A stretch of DNA of 6,600 nucleotides from Candidatus Obscuribacterales bacterium (GCA_021732245.1 JAKFVJ010000136.1:1-6600); one strand, 5' to 3'; numbered from the stretch's first letter, positions 1 through 6,358 are shown. The notes: a model not told the origin generated them from the sequence alone. A program made the numbers and translations.

Positions 1-610
1 CCCCTATATCTCGGCTAATTTCAGTGAGGTTCAATAATTAGCCGTTGCGAGCCGCCAGTGCTTTCAAGAAGAGTTGGAATTGCGATAGATCTCCGACCTG
101 GCGAAGCGTGCGAACGTCACGCTCTAAATATGTCTGCAGGTAGCTAGATTGCCAGAGCGCGGAGTCTCTCTTGGGGTGGGCAACAAGCTCTGGATAATAG
201 CCACGAATAAAGTCATGCCAAAGTCGTTTACGGGAAATGTTCATGTTGCCGGCAGATTTTGGCTTTCGTTCCCAAACAAGGGGCAACTCCGGCTTTCCGG
301 AAACTTCTTTTTGTGACAAAGGTAAGAGTTTGAGCATCGCGGTTCTACCGGCCAGCGTTTCTGTCACGTGTTCCAGCAACATCAAATTTTGGGAGCCAGT
401 TAAGATATATTGTGCTGGCGTATTACGTTTTTCGTCGATTCGTTCTTTGATATAAGGGAGAAGCTCAGGGGCGTATTGCACTTCGTCCATAATTACGGGA
501 GCCTCGTAAGTGTCAAGAAAACCTCGCGGATCGGAAATTGCTGCTTGTCTGATGTCTGGAGTGTAACTTTCAGCACTAATTGGCACGGTTTCTTCGGAAT
601 TATTTGGCAG
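1..610 (-). pseudogene. AAA_14/DUF4143 ATPase remnant, broken at both ends
   Basis: The longest open stretch starts at a GTG at 586 and stops at 38-40 (182 codons). It matches the middle of the AAA_14/DUF4143 ATPase family, which is normally about 380-420 residues. Counting from that GTG, I see the region leading into the ATPase core (DPRGFL, 19-24), Walker B (VIMDEV, 31-36), a sensor-like LTGSQN (62-67), LAGRT (78-82), and the start of DUF4143 (residues about 125-182). The Walker A P-loop is missing. Codons above the GTG still look like the family (LPNN) back to about 610, where a TGA (611-613) interrupts. After ARNG the frame meets TAA at 38-40 and then continues LLNLTEISRDIG to the window edge. 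That is the family's usual continuation, so the stop probably arose from CAA (Gln) by C to T. The gene is almost certainly non-functional. Members are often of unknown role, and some resemble antitoxin or defence-linked ATPases. Confidence 0.85.
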
Positions 611-621
611 TCATTTAGCCA

Positions 622-1182
622 TTAATATTGCAGCTGCATGATGGCTTGATTTGCGTCCATTTGCTCATCGGTATCCATGTACTGACGCAATTGTCCGAGA
701 TTTGAGTGCCCGGAGATTGCCTGCACAGTAGAGGGAAGAACGCCGGCGCTGAACATGGCGGTCAGGCAGGTGCGCCGCATGGAATGCGTGGAGGCTCCCT
801 CCAAATGTAATGTTCTAAAGACACGGATAAGGATATTGTGTGCGGCTGCACGGCTTAGATGCCCACTCTGTGAGTCCTTTGACGGGAGCAACCACCCGTT
901 TTCGGATAGCGTACACTTGTATTCTTCCAGCACCTGTCTCGATTTTGGGTGTATCGGAATACTGCAGGTCAACACTGTTTTCTTTTTCTTCCTAATTACC
1001 ATTGCTTCTTGGCGGATACCGCCGTCTTCGGTGAACAGTTGGTCTTGGCGAAGTCGGATAATTTCCCCGATACGCAAACCAGCGTAAATGCCGAGAGCAA
1101 AGATGCATCTGTCACGTGGGTTTTCTAATCGCGCAAAAATTGCGTATATGTCTTGAGTCCGGAATATTGTTGCGGTGCGCAT
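622..1182 (-). CDS. Small tyrosine recombinase, catalytic domain only
   Basis: This 186-residue protein is a site-specific DNA recombinase of the phage-integrase family. All catalytic positions are present: Arg37 in GLRIGE, a lysine in the KKKK hairpin (65-68), His133 and Arg136 in HSMRR, His159 in SGHSN, and the nucleophile Tyr168 exactly nine residues after His159. Usual family members are 300-400 residues with an N-terminal SAM-like core-binding domain. That domain is absent here, so the protein is close to a minimal catalytic unit, in the size class of FimB/FimE. The ATG start is 5 bases after the stop of the ATPase gene, with AGGAG at 1196-1200 about 13 bases upstream. The stop forms a TAATG with a following ATG whose frame ends after three codons. 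By analogy with resolvases of replicative transposons it may resolve cointegrates or assist the larger recombinase; that role is inference. Confidence 0.88.
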   Translation of the reverse strand: MRTATIFRTQDIYAIFARLENPRDRCIFALGIYAGLRIGEIIRLRQDQLFTEDGGIRQEAMVIRKKKKTVLTCSIPIHPKSRQVLEEYKCTLSENGWLLPSKDSQSGHLSRAAAHNILIRVFRTLHLEGASTHSMRRTCLTAMFSAGVLPSTVQAISGHSNLGQLRQYMDTDEQMDANQAIMQLQY

Positions 1183-1187
1183 TTTGC

Positions 1188-2000
1188 CTACGATACTCCT
1201 ATTACCAAACTCTCACGGGCAGCCTCGACCACCTCTTTGGTTATGTTCTTAAGCTCGTTAATCTGAAGCACCCGTTCGACTTGCATGAAGAGCCGGTGTA
1301 GGAGCCGGAAATTGCCTCCTGTAGTGCGGACGACTGCTGACATTGCTTCTGTGTCGGTAAAGTCATTCTGTTGTAACGAAAGCCCAAGCTCATTCCATTT
1401 TCGCTCAAATATAAATGTCATTTCTTCATTGCTCAGCGGCTTGAATTCGTGAACAAAGCCTACTCGTGAGTAAAGTTGTGGATATCTAGATAAGCGCTTC
1501 TCAAGCCCCGGCATTCCAATTAAGACCAATCCAATTCGCGACTTGTCAAAAATATCACGCACTTGTTCCATTGCCTGAAACTTCAGGCGATCGGCCTCAT
1601 CCACAATGATTAACTCGGTGCAGTCTTCGGGTAACGAATCGCTGGCGCTCTCATCCCCTTTGCACATTGCCTCTCTGACACCGTATTTGAGAGTGTGGCG
1701 CAAAGATGCGATCTCTTTCTCCACTTGTTTGGGAGTGGTGCTGACTGTTGGCGTATAGACAACTGTGCGACAAGTGCCCATTTCCAAAGGAAGACTGTTT
1801 TCTGTGGGATGCGAACGAAAGTGTTCCAGAATGTCACTTTGTGCATAATGGCGAGCAGAGAGCGTTTTTCCTACGCCTGGAGGCCCATAACACAAGCCGA
1901 TATAACGATAGCGCTTGCACGCATCGGCAAATTCAACAAATTTGCGATATTCCTTGGTGATAAGAAAGTCGCTCTGGGTGGGTTCTTCACTCTGTAGCAT
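1188..2000 (-). CDS. TniB/TnsC-like AAA+ ATPase, transposition regulator
   Basis: The product is 270 residues. It has Walker A GPPGVGKT (39-46), Walker B LIIVDEAD (130-137), a sensor-1-like LIGMPG (160-165), a conserved YSRVGF stretch (177-182) and a sensor-2-like GNFR with Arg232. This order and length fit the TniB/TnsC/MuB class, whose members bind ATP, coat or mark target DNA, and stimulate the partner transposase. The gene overlaps the transposase gene by 14 bases, as expected for a functional pair. The ATG at 1998-2000 is the only usable early start, because an in-frame TAA lies a few codons upstream. The Shine-Dalgarno AAAGGAGGT (2017-2025) is strong but about 16 bases away, so translation may depend on coupling to the transposase gene. 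General AAA+ membership is certain; the transposition role rests on the neighbour and on similarity. Confidence 0.93.
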   Translation of the reverse strand: MLQSEEPTQSDFLITKEYRKFVEFADACKRYRYIGLCYGPPGVGKTLSARHYAQSDILEHFRSHPTENSLPLEMGTCRTVVYTPTVSTTPKQVEKEIASLRHTLKYGVREAMCKGDESASDSLPEDCTELIIVDEADRLKFQAMEQVRDIFDKSRIGLVLIGMPGLEKRLSRYPQLYSRVGFVHEFKPLSNEEMTFIFERKWNELGLSLQQNDFTDTEAMSAVVRTTGGNFRLLHRLFMQVERVLQINELKNITKEVVEAARESLVIGVS

Positions 2001-3453
2001 AACGCTTTAGTTTTGTACCTCCTTTGCTTTCAAAGCTCTGTGCCGGCACCGGGGATGGTGCGGCAACGCTTTTATGAACTTCCAAGAACCGGTCTACAAT
2101 GGTCTTTCTGGTAGTGATCGACTTTTGTAGATCTTTACGTCGTTCATTGCGTGCTTTTATTAAAGACTTAAGACTTAGCGTTGTGTCTGCTAACTCCCGG
2201 CAGATTGCTCTGCAAAGAAATCGGTTGTTGCTGTAAACCATAATTTCAGCAAGATCACGGGGGTCATATCGAATAATTACTGACTCACCGACGAAGCCGG
2301 CAAGATTCACATCCATATAACGGAAGCCCTGGAAATGAATTCCATCAGGATGTACTTTTCTTGGCTTTACTACGGTCAGCAATAACAAATCAAGTTGCTC
2401 TAACGAATCGACCATGCGCGGGATAAATCCAAAGGATTCCCAACGCATCATGGGTGCGGTCTTAATCTCGGAGTGCTCCCGCATCAAATAGTCTGCGAGA
2501 AGCCATTCTTTGAATGCCCAGTCAAGCTCATCGAGCGTAAGCGAAGCCACAACATTCTTTTCACCACGTGGTGCGTAACCGGGCATGTTATTCAGAAACA
2601 GATCATCGACCGTGCGAAAAAATCTCTCCATTTTGCCGCGGCCGCGCGGCTCGCCGACTGTTGAAAAGATTGCTTCAAACTTTAGATCGGTTGCCACTTG
2701 CTGTATGTGCAAGGAGGTAAAATCACTGCCATGGTCTGTGTAAAATTGATCAGGAAGTCCGTAGATATGCCAGCGCGGATCTTGTTTTCGCCATACTGCT
2801 TGCCGCAGAGCCAAAGCGGTTCGCATGGCTGATGGTGCTTCAAAGGCAATGAAATAACCAGCTATCGCACGGCTATAATCGTCAAGAATTACCGTAAGCC
2901 AGGGCTTCTTTGGCTTGCCAGTGCTATCGATAATCAGACAATCAAGATGCTTGTGATCGGCCTGCCAGATTTCATTTGGTCTTGTTGATTCGCGCCTGTA
3001 TACCAAGTCGAACTTCTCCTTGTAAGCTTTTGAGCCTTCATGCGCCAGCATCAACATGCTCTTATCAAGACGTCTGGCTATGTCATAGACCGCGCTATAA
3101 CTCGGACATTTCCACCCTTCGCGCTTACATATTTCCTCAACCTTGCGGAAGACAAATGCAATTGTTGCCGGCGGCTTGCGTAAGCAGAGCCCCTCGATTA
3201 GACTTTCTAAGTCAGGGTGCAGATTACGTCGGGCGCCCCTGTCGTTTCTAGATTTGCGTGCTAAAGAGAAGAGTCCGCCATTGCGATAGTCCTGAATCCA
3301 TCGCCATAGTGTCCTGACCGACACATCATGCTCCTTGGCCAACTGAGCAAGCGGAACGCCATCACTTATGAAACCCCGTATGCAATTGAACCGGTATTGA
3401 ACCAGTTGTTGCGCTTCGGCTTTCAGTAAATGCTTTTCTCCACTGTCTTCCAT
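1987..3453 (-). CDS. TniA/Mu-like DDE transposase
   Basis: The 488-residue protein is a DDE-type transposase that cuts transposon ends and joins them to target DNA. Domain order: an N-terminal helix-turn-helix at about 20-65 (LAKEHDVSVRTLWRW), the integrase catalytic core at about 155-330, and a Mu-transposase C-terminal beta-barrel-like region at about 350-420. The catalytic triad is visible: Asp166 in WQADHKH, Asp240 in YTDHGSDF, and Glu276 in RGKMERFF. Thirty-five residues separate the last two, the classic DDE35 spacing. The C-terminus is basic (ARNERRK, about 434-440) and could contact the ATPase, as in Mu and Tn5053; this is inference. The ATG shares one base with the upstream recombinase stop (TGATG) and has GAGGA at 3460-3464, six bases before it. 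The reading frame is intact with all catalytic residues, so the enzyme is probably active. Confidence 0.95.
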   Translation of the reverse strand: MEDSGEKHLLKAEAQQLVQYRFNCIRGFISDGVPLAQLAKEHDVSVRTLWRWIQDYRNGGLFSLARKSRNDRGARRNLHPDLESLIEGLCLRKPPATIAFVFRKVEEICKREGWKCPSYSAVYDIARRLDKSMLMLAHEGSKAYKEKFDLVYRRESTRPNEIWQADHKHLDCLIIDSTGKPKKPWLTVILDDYSRAIAGYFIAFEAPSAMRTALALRQAVWRKQDPRWHIYGLPDQFYTDHGSDFTSLHIQQVATDLKFEAIFSTVGEPRGRGKMERFFRTVDDLFLNNMPGYAPRGEKNVVASLTLDELDWAFKEWLLADYLMREHSEIKTAPMMRWESFGFIPRMVDSLEQLDLLLLTVVKPRKVHPDGIHFQGFRYMDVNLAGFVGESVIIRYDPRDLAEIMVYSNNRFLCRAICRELADTTLSLKSLIKARNERRKDLQKSITTRKTIVDRFLEVHKSVAAPSPVPAQSFESKGGTKLKRYATE

Positions 3454-4592
3454 CAGAAGTCCTCAACATACGCGGCGGCAACTTCCTCGGGTGGATTGGT
3501 GTAGCGCTGAATGTATCGCTGCGAGCGATGCCCAAGTCGGCGCTCAAGCTCATAGGCGTCAGCGCCGGTTGTCTTTGACAATTGAAAGGCAAATGTGTGA
3601 CGCAGATCGTGCGGACATAAGGGAGAAATCATGCGGTCTGCCTGTTTGATTTCGCTGTCGTGCCAGCGACCAATTTGGTTGAGAATGCCGTTTATCGCTT
3701 GCGGTGCGAATCGCCCGTCATCACGTCTTGATGCTACCTCGCCGGCGGCAAGAAACAGTGCTCGTGTGCCGGCGGTTTCATCGCGCCTGCGTTCTTTTTC
3801 CAGGTAATCGGCCAGTGCAAGGCGCGCATCGAGCGACAAAAATACGGTGCGTTCTGTTTTACCCTTTCCCTTGACCTTGCATATTCTGGCTTTCTTAGCC
3901 TGCCTCAGAGCGCCTGGAGTTGAAGGCTCAAGTTGTTCGATATCAAGTCGAACAAGCTCTTCCCGCCTAAGTCCGGTAGAAAGAAGAACATATACTATGG
4001 CTCGATCGCGCAGAGGTCGTGCCTTGACTCTCAACGGCGCCTCTTCTGCAAACTTTGCCCAATCCCTGCCCTTCAGCTTGTGGAAACGCTCTAAGCGGTC
4101 ACATAAATTCTTCAGTGATCTTACTTGCGCTTCAGATAATGTGCGCGGTTCAAGTGGTGGCAACCCAAGCTCGGAGATTCCCTTTGCCGGATCGCCGGAA
4201 GGCAGCAGCCTCTGGTCATGCGACACCAACCAACTAGTAAGCGCTGACAAAGATGCAACATGGTTATTCACCGTGGATGGTGCCATTTTTTGTTCAACTA
4301 AAGATTTTTGCCAAGCAATCACGTCGCGTTTCAGGCAACCGGTGATGCGATCGTGACCGTAGCGGTCGATGAAGAATTGCCGAAAGCGCTTCAAGTGAAG
4401 GTCTATTTTGTTGGCAACAGCAAGCGACCGGACATCCTTGATGGCAAGAGAAAGAAATTGTTCGATCCAATGCTCAAGGCTGTCAGGCGGGACCACATCT
4501 TGAGAGCCAAAGCTGGCTTGCACCTTTCGTAAGGTAACTTTGCTTGGATGTTGAGAGTTTAGTGACTGACCGGCTGGTGTTTTCGGTTTCAT
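3453..4592 (-). CDS. Tyrosine recombinase/integrase, full length
   Basis: A phage-integrase family site-specific recombinase of about 380 residues. Numbering from an alternative TTG at 4601 (382 residues), it has a SAM-like core-binding domain at about 40-130 and the catalytic domain from about 150. Catalytic residues are Arg212 in GLRREEL, a lysine in KGKGK (244-248), His331 and Arg334 in HDLRH, His358 in LGH, and the nucleophile Tyr367 in RYTNP, nine residues after His358. I chose the ATG at 4592 over the TTG because ATG is commoner, but neither has a clear Shine-Dalgarno site. An in-frame TAG upstream rules out anything longer. It is the first gene of the block and directly overlaps the start of the transposase gene. 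A 34-bp inverted-repeat site just upstream is its likely binding site. Its role could be resolution, integration or excision of the element; the sequence does not decide. Confidence 0.92.
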   Translation of the reverse strand: MKPKTPAGQSLNSQHPSKVTLRKVQASFGSQDVVPPDSLEHWIEQFLSLAIKDVRSLAVANKIDLHLKRFRQFFIDRYGHDRITGCLKRDVIAWQKSLVEQKMAPSTVNNHVASLSALTSWLVSHDQRLLPSGDPAKGISELGLPPLEPRTLSEAQVRSLKNLCDRLERFHKLKGRDWAKFAEEAPLRVKARPLRDRAIVYVLLSTGLRREELVRLDIEQLEPSTPGALRQAKKARICKVKGKGKTERTVFLSLDARLALADYLEKERRRDETAGTRALFLAAGEVASRRDDGRFAPQAINGILNQIGRWHDSEIKQADRMISPLCPHDLRHTFAFQLSKTTGADAYELERRLGHRSQRYIQRYTNPPEEVAAAYVEDF

Positions 4593-4602
4593 TGAAAACA
4601 AG

Positions 4603-4636
4603 TTTACCAGACAGAAGAGCTATTCTGTCCGGTAAA
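4603..4636. repeat. 34-bp inverted repeat, candidate recombinase core site
   Basis: The left arm TTTACCAGACAGAA (4603-4616) and right arm TTCTGTCCGGTAAA (4623-4636) are inverted copies of 14 bases with a single mismatch (A versus G at arm position 7). A 6-base centre, GAGCTA, separates them. Two inverted arms around a 6-8 base centre is the architecture of tyrosine-recombinase core sites such as dif and lox. The site lies immediately upstream of the first recombinase gene, ending 2 bases from its possible TTG start. It could instead be an operator by which the recombinase controls its own operon, or both. I found no second copy in the window. Confidence 0.6.
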
Positions 4637-4677
4637 TCAACACTAGCCGTGAGACCGAATCTGTGCCAGTCAAATAA

Positions 4678-4779
4678 TTACTCTTGTTTGCCTCCGGCGA
4701 CTTCCGTTATTTCGGAATACCCATTTACAGAAACCCTCATTTTACGGGCATCTTCAATAACCAACTGCCAAAAGGCCAT
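4678..4779 (-). CDS. Possible 33-residue protein of unknown function
   Basis: A short frame begins at ATG 4777-4779 and ends at TAA 4678-4680. A GGAGG at 4785-4789 sits five bases upstream, a good ribosome-binding site. The product starts MAFWQLVIEDARKMR and ends AGGKQE; it is charged and shows no membrane segment. An earlier in-frame ATG at 4795-4797 would give 39 residues but has no clear Shine-Dalgarno site, and a TAG about eight codons further up closes the frame. I do not recognise it. It may be a genuine small gene divergent from the toxin-antitoxin operon, or the tail of a gene truncated when the neighbouring element arrived. The main support is the ribosome-binding site. Confidence 0.3.
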   Translation of the reverse strand: MAFWQLVIEDARKMRVSVNGYSEITEVAGGKQE

Positions 4780-4821
4780 GCCGGCCTCCGCGCCCATGGC
4801 TGAGCCACAGCCTGGAACCTA

Positions 4822-4848
4822 TTTATACCTGTTTACTACTTGTATAAA
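4822..4848. promoter_or_regulatory. Perfect 7-bp inverted repeat, candidate antitoxin operator
   Basis: TTTATAC (4822-4828) and GTATAAA (4842-4848) are perfect inverted copies separated by 13 bases. A third GTATAA lies at 4853-4858, so two direct copies sit 11 bases apart, about one helical turn, with one inverted copy. The repeat covers the likely -35 region of the promoter for the REC-Xre/RES operon. Toxin-antitoxin operons are typically autorepressed by the antitoxin alone or in complex with the toxin, and the antitoxin here has an HTH region. Assignment as its operator is inference from position and symmetry. Confidence 0.45.
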
Positions 4849-4859
4849 CATGGTATAAT
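4832..4859 (+). promoter_or_regulatory. Sigma70-type promoter with extended -10
   Basis: TGGTATAAT (4851-4859) is a perfect extended -10 (TGn plus TATAAT). A moderate -35, TTTACT (4832-4837), lies 16 bases upstream of the TATAAT. Transcription would begin near 4866, giving a leader of about 20 bases before the antitoxin start, with AGGAG at 4874-4878 as the ribosome-binding site. The inverted repeat at 4822-4848 covers its -35 region. Confidence 0.65.
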
Positions 4860-4886
4860 TTCGGTAGAAACACAGGAGTCCATAGG

Positions 4887-5624
4887 ATGATTGAGCGTTA
4901 CAATGCAGCAGTTTTGGACCCGGATGCTTGTTTAGAGAAGCTGGGGCAAGCCGTTGGCGCTGCTCAGCTGACCTTAACTCAAGCAGCCTCAGCCGAGGAC
5001 CTTATTAATTCGGTGGTCATTAATGACCCGGATGTCGTGCTTTTGGATTATGAGATGCCGGGGCTTTCCGGCAAGGAATTGACCAAGCGGCTGCGCGAGG
5101 TCAATCCAGCAATACCGATATTGATCATGTCTGCAAATCCCGATTGGTCGGCGTTAGAAAGCGATCCGTTAATGGACATGGTGAAAAGTCCTGTGGACCC
5201 AAACGAAGTCCTGCACCGGATTTTCAAGCTACTGCACGGTTCGCAGGAAGACGCGCCTAGTCGCTTCCGGCTGCCAAAGATGATTGTCGATGAATTACGC
5301 GGCGACAGCGGCCGCATTGATGCTAAATTAGTCGCTGAAATGTTCGGATTATCTATTCCAGTATTGGCAGGGATCATCAAAGCTGGCGAGCCAGCTCTGT
5401 ATAAGACGCCTGATTCCAAGTCGGTGCAAGCAAAACTCGTTGATTTCGAGCGCATTGCTTGGGGCTTGCTGAAGCTGACTGGCTCGCCGAAGGGGCTTAG
5501 GATTTGGTTGAATGCGCCAAATCCTGAGCTCGATAAAGAGTTGCCGATCGATTACATCAAAGAAGGCCACGTGGAGGATGTCGCGGCAATGGTTGAGGAT
5601 GCGTTGTTGGGGCACCCGAGTTAA
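4887..5624 (+). CDS. Receiver-domain/Xre-MbcA-ParS fusion, antitoxin of a RES system
   Basis: This 245-residue protein joins two parts. Residues about 5-118 form a complete CheY-like receiver domain: acidic pair Asp11 and Asp13, phosphoacceptor Asp54 in LLDYEMPG, Ser82 in MSAN at the Thr/Ser switch position, and Lys100 in MVKSP. Residues about 127-245 match the Xre-type antitoxins of RES toxins: an HTH-like segment (LVAEMFGLSIPVLAGI, 148-163) followed by the DUF2384/MbcA-ParS toxin-binding region, with IWLNAPNP (206-213) and the terminal VEDALLG (236-242). Ordinary antitoxins of this family are about 120-150 residues, so the receiver domain accounts for the extra length. Start ATG has AGGAG eight bases upstream. 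The stop shares a base with the toxin start (TAATG). The expected job is to neutralise the RES protein and repress the operon. Control by phosphorylation is inference; no sensor kinase is in the window. Confidence 0.88.
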   Translation: MIERYNAAVLDPDACLEKLGQAVGAAQLTLTQAASAEDLINSVVINDPDVVLLDYEMPGLSGKELTKRLREVNPAIPILIMSANPDWSALESDPLMDMVKSPVDPNEVLHRIFKLLHGSQEDAPSRFRLPKMIVDELRGDSGRIDAKLVAEMFGLSIPVLAGIIKAGEPALYKTPDSKSVQAKLVDFERIAWGLLKLTGSPKGLRIWLNAPNPELDKELPIDYIKEGHVEDVAAMVEDALLGHPS

Positions 5625-6256
5625 TGCATCCAGAAGCGAGCTTGCCAGGCATCATCGCCGGATTGCCAGTCATTACATATAACGGGACGCTGCATCGACT
5701 TGTCGATTTCGCAACGCTAACCGGGTACGACCCGATGATGCCGTTGTTCACTCTTGGTCCCGGTCTGAATGGGCAACGCTACACGCCAAAGGGCGGACCG
5801 AGCGCGCTCTATGCTGCCGAAGACATAGTTACTGCGCAAGCTGAGTATCACCGAGTAGATCGCATCGTGTTAGTTGCCGATCCGACGTACAACCTGGTGG
5901 CAAATCCAACGGTACACCTGACTATCCAGGTGGACTTAGAACGCGTGCTTGATATTGCAGATCCGGCAATTCAAGCAGCATTAGGGACAACGGTAGCGGA
6001 GCTGACCGGTCCCTGGCGCAAGCAAATGATCAAGAAGCTCTTTTGCCCAACGCATGTATTGGCTAATGCGGTGTACGCCAACGGCAATATTCAGGCTATG
6101 CGCTATCCGTCAGCGCGTGGAACTGAATTCTCAAACTTGATCATGTGGGATGAACGGATCGGACTGCCATCTTTCATCCAGGTCAGAGACACAAGCGGCA
6201 CTCTGTCAGCCAGAATCCCGCCAAAGCGCGCTTACAAGAAGCGTCCGGTGACGTAA
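5624..6256 (+). CDS. RES-domain toxin, probable NAD+-consuming enzyme
   Basis: The 210-residue product belongs to the RES family, toxins paired with Xre/MbcA-type antitoxins. Characterised members (Res of Pseudomonas putida, MbcT of Mycobacterium tuberculosis) degrade NAD+ in the cytoplasm and stop growth. Visible family features are Arg25 in LHRLVD, Arg52 in QRYTPKGGPSALYAAED, Glu65 in the same stretch, and Ser163 with Arg165 in YPSARG; these supply the conserved Arg, Glu and Ser positions for which the domain is named. There is no signal peptide or membrane segment. The ATG overlaps the antitoxin stop (TAATG) and has only a weak upstream GGGG, so translation is probably coupled to the antitoxin. 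That suits a system needing antitoxin first. The frame is intact and the toxin looks active. The basic tail (KRAYKKRP, 201-208) is unexplained. Confidence 0.9.
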   Translation: MHPEASLPGIIAGLPVITYNGTLHRLVDFATLTGYDPMMPLFTLGPGLNGQRYTPKGGPSALYAAEDIVTAQAEYHRVDRIVLVADPTYNLVANPTVHLTIQVDLERVLDIADPAIQAALGTTVAELTGPWRKQMIKKLFCPTHVLANAVYANGNIQAMRYPSARGTEFSNLIMWDERIGLPSFIQVRDTSGTLSARIPPKRAYKKRPVT

Positions 6257-6358
6257 GCTGCTGACTCTTCAACGACAACATTTGGCATCCAGGTTTAGCT
6301 GCATACTGATGCGGGCAACAAGGAGATGAGTAGCTTTTGCATAGTCCGCGTGCCAATC

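Larger units (their letters stand above)
622..4636 (-). mobile_element. Transposon-like module: recombinase, DDE transposase, AAA+ ATPase, recombinase
   Basis: Four minus-strand genes form one unit with a TGATG overlap, a 14-base overlap and a 5-base gap between successive genes. A Mu/TniA-type transposase with a TniB/TnsC-type ATPase is the core of Tn5053, Tn7 and Mu-like transposons, in which the ATPase selects targets and activates the transposase. Here both flanking genes encode tyrosine recombinases. No TniQ and no serine resolvase are visible. The limits given are those of the gene block plus the palindromic site at its upstream end. I could not find paired terminal inverted repeats or a target duplication, so the real ends are unknown. 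On the left the last gene stops only 12 bases from recognisable ATPase sequence, which leaves almost no room for a transposon end. Confidence 0.75.

Noticed and set aside
629..638. Perfect 10-bp palindrome TGCAGCTGCA near the end of the small recombinase gene
   Set aside because: It is short, lies inside coding sequence and has no counterpart near the other end of the element, so it is probably chance.
3847..4356. Plus-strand open frame of 169 codons
   Set aside because: It is fully antisense to the integrase gene, whose catalytic residues are all present, and its translation is rich in Ser and Arg with no family resemblance.
4668..4673. TTGACT on the minus strand as -35 of the recombinase operon
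   Set aside because: The hexamer is good, but 16-18 bases downstream there is only ACGGCT-like sequence, with no acceptable -10. The operon promoter remains unlocated.
4544..4858. Plus-strand open frame of 104 codons
   Set aside because: It runs antisense through the start of the integrase gene, the 34-bp inverted repeat and the toxin-antitoxin promoter, has no ribosome-binding site and no recognisable domain.
4637..4860. Right terminal inverted repeat of the transposon
   Set aside because: I compared this stretch by eye with 590-760 and found no convincing paired ends or target-site duplication.
5048..5615. Minus-strand open frames opposite the antitoxin gene
   Set aside because: They are shadows of the receiver-Xre gene, which has clear domains, a promoter and a ribosome-binding site on the plus strand.
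6257..6325. Terminator after the toxin gene and promoter (TTGGCA at 6282-6287) for the exported protein
   Set aside because: Only a 4-bp GCAT/ATGC stem without a T run is visible, and the -10 match at the right spacing is poor, so neither can be supported.
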